Positions 43,048-51,729 of a stretch of 64,000 nucleotides of DNA are shown here, piece after piece. The position numbers and the translations under genes were made by a program. Numbering within the stretch: the stretch's first letter is position 1; every line of letters begins with the position of its first letter. Below the pieces are notes generated by a model. It searched no databases and was not told the DNA's origin. It saw only the letters and a program-made list of their open reading frames with translations. The DNA is from an uncultured Pelagibacteraceae bacterium (GTDB lineage Bacteria; Pseudomonadota; Alphaproteobacteria; Pelagibacterales; Pelagibacteraceae): positions 1 to 64,000 of the forward strand of contig CACPOL010000006.1 of assembly GCA_902635545.1 (NCBI GenBank). The letters run 5' to 3'.

Positions 43048-43457
43048 TAACATTTACTTAACCATATATCGTATACAGGATGGTCAAAAGGATTAATTGT
43101 AGGACTAGAGGAAAAGGTCCATCCATTAAAAACAAAAACTTCGTCGTTCTTATTATTTGTTAAATCTTTTACTTGTAAATAAGCAGTAATTTCAGGGTTA
43201 TCATCAAATTCAGAATTTTTACATTTAATACTTTTTATCATCAGATCTTTATATTTCTTTTCTTCTCCAATTTTTAATTTTAATAAAGTATTTTTTGAAC
43301 TTATTTTATCTAAAACTTTTATTTCAATAAATTCACCAATTAAAGTTTGTTTTTTTTCTTGAGCCATTAAATTCTGTGGGGAAAAAAAAACTAATAAACT
43401 TACAAAAATTATAGAAAAATTAACTTTTCCAACTTTTATATTTTTTTTTAATTTCAT
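43044..43457 (-). CDS. DUF2155-containing exported protein
   Basis: The track start at 43622 lies far inside the neighbouring gene; I use ATG 43455-43457 (MKLKKNIKVGKVNFS), giving 137 residues with a signal peptide that ends near NLMA-QEKK. The mature domain has TAYLQVKD, DEVFVFNGWTFSSSPTINPFDHPVYDIWLSKC, the DUF2155 signature. Two cysteines (KSIKCKNSE and the C-terminal SKC) may form a disulfide. Function unknown, but pairing with the NDUFA12-like gene is conserved in alphaproteobacteria. It overlaps that gene by 38 bases. Confidence 0.85.
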   Translation of the reverse strand: MKLKKNIKVGKVNFSIIFVSLLVFFSPQNLMAQEKKQTLIGEFIEIKVLDKISSKNTLLKLKIGEEKKYKDLMIKSIKCKNSEFDDNPEITAYLQVKDLTNNKNDEVFVFNGWTFSSSPTINPFDHPVYDIWLSKCY

Positions 43458-43776
43458 TATTATTTTTTGGATGATAGGCATTTTCTGTGCCTGTTTGATT
43501 TGGTATATGAGGTTTTTGCCATTCATACTTTTTAAAATCATGACTATTTTCAATTTTATTTTTTGTAAAATGCATCCATGAATACCATTCAACTGGTATT
43601 TTCGATGCGTCAATTTCATCATTATAAATCACCCATCTTTTTCCTTTTTTACTTTCATAATATTTATTACCAAAATTATCTTTTCCAACATATTTTCCAA
43701 AAAAAATAGTTTTTAATTTTGTTCCAATTGTTTCTTGATTCCACCAGACAAAAATTTTTTTTATAAATGTCAACAT
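43420..43776 (-). CDS. NDUFA12-like complex I accessory subunit
   Basis: The 118-residue protein matches the NDUFA12/B17.2 family, an accessory subunit of respiratory complex I conserved from alphaproteobacteria to mitochondria. Visible: TFIKKIFVWWNQETIGTKLKTIFFGKYVGKDNFGNKYYE, KKGKRWVIYNDEIDASKIPVEWYSWMHF and the C-terminal YEWQKPHIPNQTGT (family W-x-KPH-x-PN motif). It is probably attached to the peripheral arm on the cytoplasmic side. The core nuo genes are not in the window. Confidence 0.92.
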   Translation of the reverse strand: MLTFIKKIFVWWNQETIGTKLKTIFFGKYVGKDNFGNKYYESKKGKRWVIYNDEIDASKIPVEWYSWMHFTKNKIENSHDFKKYEWQKPHIPNQTGTENAYHPKNNNEIKKKYKSWKS

Positions 43777-43891
43777 ATAAATTTAATATTTCTTCACCTC
43801 AAAATTGTATAAATTAAATTAGACTAAAATTTGATTTTGTATATAAATAAATTAAAGAAAGATTCAAAATAAATTTTAAATTATATAAAAA

Positions 43892-44713
43892 ATGGCTAAA
43901 TACTTAGTAGAAACTTATTATACTTGTACCTTTAAAGTGAATCACTATTTAGATGACATTAATGAAAATGAGTTAAAAAATTTAGAGAAAAGAGATGATG
44001 GAAAATTTGAAATCTTGGATGTTAAATTGGATAATAGAAAAACAAAAAGTCTTGATCCAAAAAACAATAAAATTATAGAAAGTAATAAAATAGATATTTT
44101 AAAAGAAAAAAATACCACCAAGATTGTTTCTAAAGAAAATAATAATTTTGTAAAAAAAATTAATGATGGAATAGGCAAAAGATTCAGTATGCCAGATAGA
44201 AGAAAAGGATATATTCAAAAGGCGACTATTGGAGATCATAAAGTTTATTTACATACTGGAGAGTACGAAGATGGTAAAATTGGTGAAATATTTATTGATA
44301 CAAGTAAAGAAGGTGAGCTTGTTAAAGCATTAATGAATAATTTTGCTATCGCAGTTTCCTTAGGTCTTCAATATGGTGTTCCTTTAGATGAATTTATTAG
44401 CGCATACGTTGGCACAAAATTTGAACCATCAGGAAAAGTTCATGGAAATGATAGAATATTAAGTGCAACATCGATATTAGATTATATTTTTAGAGAACTA
44501 GCAATATCATATCAGAATAGGGAAGATTTAGCACATACTCCTTCTATTGGTGGAAATGACAGCCCCTACTCTGAGGAAAACGAAAATGAAGGGCAAAATC
44601 AACTATTAAAAATAGTGAAAGATATTACAAGCAAAGGGTTTGTGAGAAATAATTATAAAAAAAATCTAGTAGATCTTTCTGATATAAAAATAAGTCTTAA
44701 AGGAAAAAAATAA
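43892..44713 (+). CDS. Orphan TSCPD / C-terminal domain of class II ribonucleotide reductase
   Basis: The 273 residues match only the C-terminal part of the alphaproteobacterial B12-dependent reductase Nrd[38 protein letters not shown], then [17 protein letters not shown] and the [24 protein letters not shown] block. The catalytic barrel, with its radical Cys and B12 site, is absent. The first ~110 residues ([18 protein letters not shown] plus a Lys/Asn-rich linker) are separate. It has its own 115-bp upstream region and a stop one base before the convergent aspS. It may be a free-standing regulator or a relic under selection; the frame is intact. Confidence 0.8.
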   Translation: MAKYLVETYYTCTFKVNHYLDDINENELKNLEKRDDGKFEILDVKLDNRKTKSLDPKNNKIIESNKIDILKEKNTTKIVSKENNNFVKKINDGIGKRFSMPDRRKGYIQKATIGDHKVYLHTGEYEDGKIGEIFIDTSKEGELVKALMNNFAIAVSLGLQYGVPLDEFISAYVGTKFEPSGKVHGNDRILSATSILDYIFRELAISYQNREDLAHTPSIGGNDSPYSEENENEGQNQLLKIVKDITSKGFVRNNYKKNLVDLSDIKISLKGKK

Positions 44714-44714
44714 A

Positions 44715-46499
44715 CTATTTTTTATTTTTTATTAGTAGGTTAAGTTCTTTTAATTGATCTTCTTTTACCTCAGATGGAGCATTCATCATTAAATCTTCTG
44801 CATTTTGATTCATAGGAAACATCGTAACTTCTCTTATATTTTTTTCATTAGCTAATAGCATTATTATTCTATCTAAACCTGGAGCAATACCTCCATGAGG
44901 TGGTGCTCCATAACTTAGTGCATTAATCATTCCACTAAAGTTTTTGTCCACTTCTTCTTTTTTATAACCAGCTATTGAGAATAATTGGTACATTAATTTT
45001 GGGATATGATTTCTTATTGCCCCAGAAGATAACTCTATACCGTTGCAAACAATATCGTATTGATATGCTTTAATATTTAAAGGTTCATCAAAATTTAATT
45101 TTCCAATTTCACCCTGTGGCATTGAAAAAGGGTTGTGGCTAAATTTTATTTTGTTATTATTTTCATCTTTTTCAAACATTGGGTAATCAACTATCCAACA
45201 AAATGCAAAAGTATTTTCGTCTATTAAATCAAGATCTTTAGCAATTTTATCTCTAGCAAGCGCACAAATTTTTTCAACTTCTTTAATTTTTCCACATGCT
45301 AAAAATAAACTATCTCCAACCTCTGCCTTTGTAATTTGCATTATTTCTTCTAAAGCAGAATTGCTAAAAAATTTGCCTATTGGACCTTTCGCATTAAATT
45401 CTTTATTTTTTTCAATTGTGAAATAAGCTAATCCAGATGCACCCTCATCTTTAGCCCATCTATCAATATTATCAAAAAAACTCCTTGGTTTATCTTTTGT
45501 ATTTTTTGTAACTATACATTTTACTCTTGAGCCATTTTTTACTAATTTTTTGAACATATCAAAAGAAACATCATCTCTGGTAAACACACTGGTGATATCA
45601 CGCACTATTAAAGGGTTTCTTAAATCTGGCTTATCAGATCCATATTTTGATAAAGAATCTTCATATGAAATTCTTGGAAATTCTTCTTTGATAATTTTTT
45701 TTTTAGAAAATTTCTTAAACAAATTTACCATTAATTTTTCAACAACTTTAAAAACATCCTCTTGTTCAACAAATGACATTTCTAAATCTAACTGATAAAA
45801 TTCTCCTGGACTTCTATCTGCTCTAGCATCTTCATCTCTAAAACATGGTGCGATTTGAAAATATTTATCAAAACCTGAAACCATAATGAGTTGTTTAAAT
45901 TGTTGAGGAGCTTGAGGTAATGCGTAAAATTTTCCAGGATTTAATCTACTAGGAACTAGAAAATCTCTTGCTCCCTCTGGACTTGACGATGTTAAAATTG
46001 GTGTTTGAAATTCTAAAAAACCTAATTTTATCATTTCATTTCTTATAAATGATATTACCTTAGATCTTAAAATTATATTTTCATGAATTTTTTTTCTTCT
46101 TAAATCGAGATATCTATATTTAAGTCTAATTTCTTCAGAATATTCTTGATCACTAAAAATTGGCATTGGCAACTCTTTACAAGATCCTAAAACTTCAAAT
46201 TTATCTATATTGATTTCTATTTCACCTGTTGTGATATCCGGGTTTATTGTTTCTTTACTTCTTTCAATAACTTTTCCATTTACCTTAATAACTGTCTCTA
46301 ACTGAGTTTTTTCTAATTCTTTAAAATGTAAATTTGCTTTATCAATTACGATTTGAGTTATTCCATAATTGTCTCTAAGGTCTATAAACAATAGATTTCC
46401 ATGATCTCTTTTTTTATTTATCCAGCCAGATAATATAACTTTTTCTCCAACATTATTTTTTCTAAGATCATTACAAGTATGGGTTCTATATTTATTCAA
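44715..46499 (-). CDS. aspS: Aspartyl-tRNA synthetase
   Basis: This 594-residue class IIb synthetase charges tRNA-Asp. The start is TTG at 46497-46499 (MNKYRTHTCNDLRK), matching the family N-terminus, with GAGGG upstream inside the end of hdaA. The OB-fold anticodon domain spans about 1-110; motif 2 is in CFRDEDARADRSPGEFYQLDLEMSF, motif 3 is PHGGIAPGLDRIIML, and a bacterial insertion (GAD domain) lies between. Whether it is discriminating or also charges tRNA-Asn cannot be decided here. It follows hdaA in a minus-strand operon. Confidence 0.95.
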   Translation of the reverse strand: MNKYRTHTCNDLRKNNVGEKVILSGWINKKRDHGNLLFIDLRDNYGITQIVIDKANLHFKELEKTQLETVIKVNGKVIERSKETINPDITTGEIEINIDKFEVLGSCKELPMPIFSDQEYSEEIRLKYRYLDLRRKKIHENIILRSKVISFIRNEMIKLGFLEFQTPILTSSSPEGARDFLVPSRLNPGKFYALPQAPQQFKQLIMVSGFDKYFQIAPCFRDEDARADRSPGEFYQLDLEMSFVEQEDVFKVVEKLMVNLFKKFSKKKIIKEEFPRISYEDSLSKYGSDKPDLRNPLIVRDITSVFTRDDVSFDMFKKLVKNGSRVKCIVTKNTKDKPRSFFDNIDRWAKDEGASGLAYFTIEKNKEFNAKGPIGKFFSNSALEEIMQITKAEVGDSLFLACGKIKEVEKICALARDKIAKDLDLIDENTFAFCWIVDYPMFEKDENNNKIKFSHNPFSMPQGEIGKLNFDEPLNIKAYQYDIVCNGIELSSGAIRNHIPKLMYQLFSIAGYKKEEVDKNFSGMINALSYGAPPHGGIAPGLDRIIMLLANEKNIREVTMFPMNQNAEDLMMNAPSEVKEDQLKELNLLIKNKK

Positions 46500-46500
46500 T

Positions 46501-47163
46501 TTATCCCTCTAAAGCTTCTTTAATAATTTTAAAATCAATAGATTTTTTTTTTTTTAAACTAATTTTGTCAATTTTATATATGAATTCTGATATTTTGTCA
46601 TACGATCTATCAATTCGTTTAATTATATAGTCTATTAATTTTTTCTCTATTAAAATTTGACGGTCAGATAAATTTTTTAATATTAAAGCAAACATTAATT
46701 CATCATCGGGTTTGTTAATACTCAATAAAAGACAGTTCTTAGATCTAGACCTAAGATCTTCTAAATTAAATTTGATATCTACTATTGGCTTTAAAGATGT
46801 AATTATCAAAAATTTATCATCCTGTTCTGCAATATTGAAAAGTGTATACAATAAATTTTCATTTATTTTATTATCGAGATTCTCAAGCACCACGTTTTGG
46901 TGAAATCTTATTTTTTTTAGGTTATCATTATTTAATTTATCATTTTCAAATTTAATACCTTTATGTTTCTTTAAAAAGATATTAATCAAATGACTTTTTC
47001 CAGAATATCTTTCTCCTGAAATATTTAAAAAGTTTTTTTCCCATTTTGGCCATTGCTTTATCATTTCAAAAATATGTTTATTGCTTTTGCTTACATAAAA
47101 ATCATCATCTTTAAAATTTTGCTCATAATCAAATTCTAATAATAATTGATTATAATTTTTCAT
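46501..47163 (-). CDS. hdaA: DnaA-related protein HdaA
   Basis: The 220-residue protein is a short AAA-type relative of DnaA without the DNA-binding domain IV. It starts QLLLEFDYEQNFKDDDFYVS (a QLxLxF clamp-binding-like motif near the N-terminus) and has GERYSGKSHLINIFLKK as the P-loop region and LENLDNKINENLLYTLFNI as the Walker B-like strand. HdaA promotes ATP hydrolysis by DnaA at the sliding clamp to prevent re-initiation. Gene order DUF2066-hdaA beside purM is typical of alphaproteobacteria. ATG overlaps the DUF2066 stop (ATGA). Confidence 0.82.
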   Translation of the reverse strand: MKNYNQLLLEFDYEQNFKDDDFYVSKSNKHIFEMIKQWPKWEKNFLNISGERYSGKSHLINIFLKKHKGIKFENDKLNNDNLKKIRFHQNVVLENLDNKINENLLYTLFNIAEQDDKFLIITSLKPIVDIKFNLEDLRSRSKNCLLLSINKPDDELMFALILKNLSDRQILIEKKLIDYIIKRIDRSYDKISEFIYKIDKISLKKKKSIDFKIIKEALEG

Positions 47164-48230
47164 TTAAGTACCCAAACATTGTTTTCTGTAATGAGTTCAA
47201 AATTTGCTTTTTTCATATCATCTAAAAAACCAATTGGCGAGCCATTGTAAATAATTCTATAAAAAGAATTTCTATTATTAAACTTTATTATAAAAAAATC
47301 TGAAACTAAATCTAAATCATTTAAGGTATTTTCAAATTCCTCAATCTTCTTATATTTGTTTGATTTGACTGAAATTGTTAAAGGTAATTTTATTGAAGTA
47401 TTTATCTCATTAGATTTTTTCCAAAAATCTTCATAAATTTTTTTAAGTTCTTTTATCACACTTTGAAAATCTTTTTCATCATCTATGTTAATTTCTGAAA
47501 AAATTTTATTATTTAACTTAAGTGAATTTTTTAAGTTAATTTTTGAAAGAACTCTGAGTTCATTTTTTTTTTTGAAAATTATTGTTACTATATAATCCTC
47601 TAAATCGTATTTTTCAATTAATTCCTTGAAATCATACTTTTCAATATTATTAAAATTTTTTTGTATAAACTTTAAATCATCTATATCTTCACTTGGTAAT
47701 AAATACTTTAATAAATGATAATTTTCATTAAGGTCATTCCATTTTTGATAAAAAATGTTTTTAGAAAATAAAAAAATATTATTTGATTCTAAATCAATTA
47801 TAAGTGGAATTAAAAGTAAATTATTTTTTATTGGAACAGAGGGAAATATATTTTTTTTTTCCAAAAATAAGAGTGTGTTTTTTTTGTTAAATACTACATC
47901 TAAATTTGCATAATATTTATCATCAATAAATTTTTCATTACTTATAGTAAATGAATCAACCATTCCTTTAATTTCATTTAATGGTGTATTCTTAATTTTT
48001 TTTTTATCACTTGAAGTTGTAATCATAGAAAGTAAATTTAAAAATGCTAATCTAAATCCCTTATCAACAACTTTATTTTTACTAAAATTAAGATCAAAAG
48101 ATTGTGAAATTTCAATATCATTTACCTTAAAAGTTTTGGCATTTAAGAAAGTTGTGGAAAAGAAAGTTAAAATTATGATAACTGTGATAAAAAAAATATA
48201 TAATCTTCTAAATTTTATTTTAATTTGCAT
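47160..48230 (-). CDS. DUF2066-containing exported protein
   Basis: The 356 residues begin with a signal peptide or anchor (about 10-31, YIFFITVIIILTFFSTTFLNA). The rest is Lys/Asn/Ile-rich with few conserved motifs that can be read by eye. I call DUF2066 mainly from length, export signal and the conserved position between purM and hdaA; KGFRLAFLNLLSMIT near residue 55 fits that domain's start. Function unknown. It is divergent from purM with only 11 bases between start codons. Confidence 0.68.
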   Translation of the reverse strand: MQIKIKFRRLYIFFITVIIILTFFSTTFLNAKTFKVNDIEISQSFDLNFSKNKVVDKGFRLAFLNLLSMITTSSDKKKIKNTPLNEIKGMVDSFTISNEKFIDDKYYANLDVVFNKKNTLLFLEKKNIFPSVPIKNNLLLIPLIIDLESNNIFLFSKNIFYQKWNDLNENYHLLKYLLPSEDIDDLKFIQKNFNNIEKYDFKELIEKYDLEDYIVTIIFKKKNELRVLSKINLKNSLKLNNKIFSEINIDDEKDFQSVIKELKKIYEDFWKKSNEINTSIKLPLTISVKSNKYKKIEEFENTLNDLDLVSDFFIIKFNNRNSFYRIIYNGSPIGFLDDMKKANFELITENNVWVLK

Positions 48231-48241
48231 AATTTATAGTA

Positions 48242-49270
48242 ATGAAAAAACGTAAATTTACCTATGAAAAAAGTGGTGTAAACATAGATCAAGCTGATAA
48301 ATTTGTTAATTACATTTCATCTATTGCATCAAAGAATAAAGGCAAAAAAAAGTTGAATAATATAGGGGGATTTGGATCTATTTCTAATATACCTCGAATC
48401 TATCAAAATCCTAAAATTGTAGCTTGCACCGATGGAGTTGGAACAAAGATTGAAATAGCTAATGAGCTAAATAAATATGATACTATTGGCATAGACTTAG
48501 TCGCAATGAGTGTAAATGATTTAATTGTTCAAGGAGCTAAACCATTAATTTTTTTAGATTATATATCGATTAATAAAATTAATTTAAACAAACTTAAATC
48601 AATAATAAAAGGAATCATTAAAGGTTGTAAAATCTCTGGATGTGAACTTGTTGGTGGTGAAACAGCTGAAATGCCAGGAACTTATGAAAAAGGTAAATTA
48701 GATATTGCTGGCTTTGCTGTTGGCATTGTTGATGAGAAAAAAATTTTAAAAAAAAATAAAATTAAAAAAAATGATTTAATACTTGGCGTACCATCAAATG
48801 GACTACATTCAAACGGATTTTCCCTAGTAAGGTATTTGTTAAAAAATAAAAAAATTAATATCAAAAAAAATAAATTTCTTAAAAAAGAATTACTCAAGCC
48901 AACAAAAATTTACGTAAAAGAAATTTTAAGCTTAATCAATAAAAATCTAATAAAAGGTTGTGCTAATATAACAGGTGGAGGTATCGGTGATAATATCAAA
49001 AGAATAATGCCTGATAACTTAGTTGCTGATATAAATTTAAAAAAGATTAAAACTCAAAAAATTTTTAGTTGGCTTAAAAATAATAATATTAGTGATAAGG
49101 AAATGTTAAAAACTTTTAACTGTGGTATTGGTTTTTGTCTTATTGTAGATCGAAAAAATGTAAAAAATGTAAAAAAAATTTTTAAAAAAAAATACAAACC
49201 ATATGAAATTGGTAATATCATTAAGGGGAAAAAAAAATTAAAAGTTAGTGAAAAAATTAGTTGGATCTAA
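48242..49270 (+). CDS. purM: Phosphoribosylformylglycinamidine cyclo-ligase
   Basis: PurM closes the imidazole ring to form AIR in purine synthesis. The 342 residues show YEKSGVNIDQADKFVN, the Gly-rich IGGFGSISNIP, ACTDGVGTKIEIA, GIDLVAMSVNDLIVQGAKPLIFLDYI, GCELVGGETAEMPGTY and GLHSNGFSLVR. It overlaps purN by 23 bases. Lysine-rich regions reflect the low genomic GC. It is divergent from the DUF2066 gene. Confidence 0.96.
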   Translation: MKKRKFTYEKSGVNIDQADKFVNYISSIASKNKGKKKLNNIGGFGSISNIPRIYQNPKIVACTDGVGTKIEIANELNKYDTIGIDLVAMSVNDLIVQGAKPLIFLDYISINKINLNKLKSIIKGIIKGCKISGCELVGGETAEMPGTYEKGKLDIAGFAVGIVDEKKILKKNKIKKNDLILGVPSNGLHSNGFSLVRYLLKNKKINIKKNKFLKKELLKPTKIYVKEILSLINKNLIKGCANITGGGIGDNIKRIMPDNLVADINLKKIKTQKIFSWLKNNNISDKEMLKTFNCGIGFCLIVDRKNVKNVKKIFKKKYKPYEIGNIIKGKKKLKVSEKISWI

Positions 49271-49820
49271 ATTAAAAACAGCAATTTTTATTTCTGGAAA
49301 AGGAAGTAATTTAAAAAATCTTATTTATTTTTCACTATCAAAAAAATCCCCTATATCAATTAATCTAATTATATCTAATACTTCAAAAGCTAAAGGATTA
49401 ATATACGGAAAAAGATTTAAAATAATAAGAAAAATTTATAATTTTGATAATAAAAAAAATGAACATAAAATTCTTTCTTTATTGAATAAAAAAGGAATAA
49501 ATTTAATTTGCCTTGCAGGTTTTATGAAAATTTTATCTAAAAATTTTATAAAAAAGTTTAAAGGAAAAATAATAAATATTCATCCTTCTCTCCTTCCAAA
49601 ATATAAAGGTTTAAATACACATAAAAGAGCTATTATTAACCAAGAAAAATTTGCTGGATGCACTGTCCATTATGTTTCTCCTAAACTCGATTCTGGAAAA
49701 ATAATTTTACAAAAAAAAATCAAAATTTTAAAGAAAGAGAACAGCAGCTCACTTGCAAAAAGAGTTCTTAAAGAAGAACATAAATTGTATCCCAAAGCAA
49801 TATTGAAAATTTTAAACTAA
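49248..49820 (+). CDS. purN: Phosphoribosylglycinamide formyltransferase (PurN)
   Basis: PurN transfers a formyl group from 10-formyl-tetrahydrofolate to GAR. The 190 residues have AIFISGKGSNLKNL (phosphate loop), the LAGFMKILSKNFIKKFKGKIINIHPSLLPKYKG block with the catalytic Asn/His, and VHYVSPKLDSGKIILQ with the catalytic Asp. The start is GTG at 49248-49250 inside the end of purM, as no ATG precedes the conserved first strand. The stop overlaps the convergent ndk stop. Confidence 0.94.
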   Translation: MKKLVGSKLKTAIFISGKGSNLKNLIYFSLSKKSPISINLIISNTSKAKGLIYGKRFKIIRKIYNFDNKKNEHKILSLLNKKGINLICLAGFMKILSKNFIKKFKGKIINIHPSLLPKYKGLNTHKRAIINQEKFAGCTVHYVSPKLDSGKIILQKKIKILKKENSSSLAKRVLKEEHKLYPKAILKILN

Positions 49821-50227
49821 CTATTAAAAAAAAAATTAATCTCTAACTTGGCATTTTCCTTGCTGTCGGAGCCATGAATTGAGTTTTTATCGATAGAAAT
49901 TCCATATTTTTTTCTTATTGTTCCCTCTTTTGCTTCTTTTGGATTTGTCGCTCCCATTAATTCTCTATTTTCCAAAACAGCATTCTCTTTTTCTATTATC
50001 ATTACTACAATTGGTCCTGATGCCAAATAAGCACATAAATCGTTATAAAATGGTTTAGTTTCATGAACTTTATAAAATTTTTCGGCCTCACTTTTATCAA
50101 TTTGTATTTTTTTTTCTTTTAAAATATTAAAACCTTTGCTTTTAAAAAGTTCTTTAATTTCTTGATCTAAATTTCTTTCAACTGCGTCTGGTTTAATTAT
50201 AGATAAAGTTTGCTCTAGGTTACTCAT
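49817..50227 (-). CDS. ndk: Nucleoside diphosphate kinase
   Basis: Ndk equilibrates NTP pools. The 136 residues include EQTLSIIKPDAVERN, FYKVHETKPFYNDLCAYLASGPIVVMIIE, ELMGATNPKEAKEGTIRKKYG and the active-site region NSIHGSDSKENA with the phospho-His at NSIHGSDS. Length is at the short bacterial end. Its start overlaps the end of pepA by 8 bases. Confidence 0.97.
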   Translation of the reverse strand: MSNLEQTLSIIKPDAVERNLDQEIKELFKSKGFNILKEKKIQIDKSEAEKFYKVHETKPFYNDLCAYLASGPIVVMIIEKENAVLENRELMGATNPKEAKEGTIRKKYGISIDKNSIHGSDSKENAKLEINFFFNS

Positions 50228-51683
50228 AATTATCCTCTACAAATTTATTTAAAAGTCTTACTCCATATCCAGTAGCCCCACTCGGATTAATCGCCCCACC
50301 GTATTTTGAAAAAGCCATTCCTGCTATATCTAAGTGTGCCCAGGGTGTTTTATTTAATATAAATCTTTGTAAAAATTGTGCGGCAGTAGTTGAGCCTGCT
50401 CCACCTACATAATTTATATTTTGCATGTCGGCTATTTTTGAGTTCATAAGTTTATCGTAATTTTTATGTAATGGTAGCCTCCAAACTTTTTCATTAACTT
50501 TTTCTCCAGCATCAAATATTTGTTTAGATAATTTGTCATTATTTGAAAAAAGGCCCGCATACTCAGAACCTAAACACACAATAATAGCTCCAGTAAGAGT
50601 GGCTAAATCTATCATAAATTCAGGTTTAAATTTTTTTTCTGTGAATGTTAAAGCATCTGCTAAAACTAATCTTCCTTCTGCATCAGTATTTAAGATTTCT
50701 ATAGTTTTTCCACTATAAGATTTAACTACATCTCCAGGTCTTTGTGCATTTCCACCTGGCATATTTTCAACTAATCCCACAACTCCCACAGCATTTACTT
50801 TTGCTTTTCTTAATGCAAAATTTTTCATCAAACCAACCACAACAGCTGACCCTGCCATATCATATGTCATATCTTCCATAAATTTTGCAGGTTTAAGAGA
50901 TATTCCACCTGTATCAAAACAAACTCCCTTACCAACAAATCCTAATGGTTTCGTTTTTGATTTAGTACCCTTCCATTCTATTGTCACAAGATAAGATCCT
51001 CTAACACTACCTTGCCCAACACCTACTAATGCATTTAGACCTAAATTTTTTAATTTTTTCTCATTATAAACTGTTACCTTTAAACCATATTTTTTTAATT
51101 TTAGTAATCTTTTTGCATATTCATCTGGATGAAGAATATTTCCAGGTTCAGAAACAAGATCCCTTGTAAAAAAAGTCCCTTCTTCTAATGCTTTAAATCT
51201 GATTTTATTTTTAATTGATATAGAACTTTCTTTACCTATTAAATTTATAACTACTTTATTATTATTTTTTTTTGATTTGTATATATTAAATTCGTATGAT
51301 TTTAATTTCAGTCCATGTATAAAACGTCCAATAAAATCTTTTCCTGGTTTAGTTTTTAAACTTTCACTCATTATAGAAATATCGTTAAATAAATTTTTTG
51401 TTATAAAACTATAAAATTTAGCACCTAAACTTTCCACATCTGAACTTTTAAGGTCTTTTTTGACGGATACTAATATCAAATTATTTCTCTCATTTAGATC
51501 GAGTGAAATAATGCTTTCTTTTATATCTTTTTTATTTTTTAATATCTTTTCAACAAATAAATTTTCACTTTTTGATAAAAATTTTTTTGCGTGTTTTAAT
51601 TGGAACTTTTCTTCCGTGAACAATACCATTGCTCCTGAATTCCTTGATTTACCATTATTTTTGTAGAGAACTTGAACAGTCAT
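50220..51683 (-). CDS. pepA: Leucyl aminopeptidase (M17)
   Basis: This 487-residue M17 metalloaminopeptidase removes N-terminal residues from peptides with two metal ions. The C-terminal catalytic domain shows FVGKGVCFDTGGISLKPA (Lys and Asp ligands), MTYDMAGSAVV and the M17 signature NTDAEGRLVLAD with the metal Asp/Glu. The N-terminal ~170 residues are divergent and Lys-rich. It is divergent from lptF over 46 bases, a placement common in alphaproteobacteria (pepA beside lptF-lptG-lptD). Confidence 0.96.
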   Translation of the reverse strand: MTVQVLYKNNGKSRNSGAMVLFTEEKFQLKHAKKFLSKSENLFVEKILKNKKDIKESIISLDLNERNNLILVSVKKDLKSSDVESLGAKFYSFITKNLFNDISIMSESLKTKPGKDFIGRFIHGLKLKSYEFNIYKSKKNNNKVVINLIGKESSISIKNKIRFKALEEGTFFTRDLVSEPGNILHPDEYAKRLLKLKKYGLKVTVYNEKKLKNLGLNALVGVGQGSVRGSYLVTIEWKGTKSKTKPLGFVGKGVCFDTGGISLKPAKFMEDMTYDMAGSAVVVGLMKNFALRKAKVNAVGVVGLVENMPGGNAQRPGDVVKSYSGKTIEILNTDAEGRLVLADALTFTEKKFKPEFMIDLATLTGAIIVCLGSEYAGLFSNNDKLSKQIFDAGEKVNEKVWRLPLHKNYDKLMNSKIADMQNINYVGGAGSTTAAQFLQRFILNKTPWAHLDIAGMAFSKYGGAINPSGATGYGVRLLNKFVEDNYE

Positions 51684-51729
51684 TAATTTTATATATATAC
51701 TAATAGTTGAAAGGTTTTATAGTTAAAAA

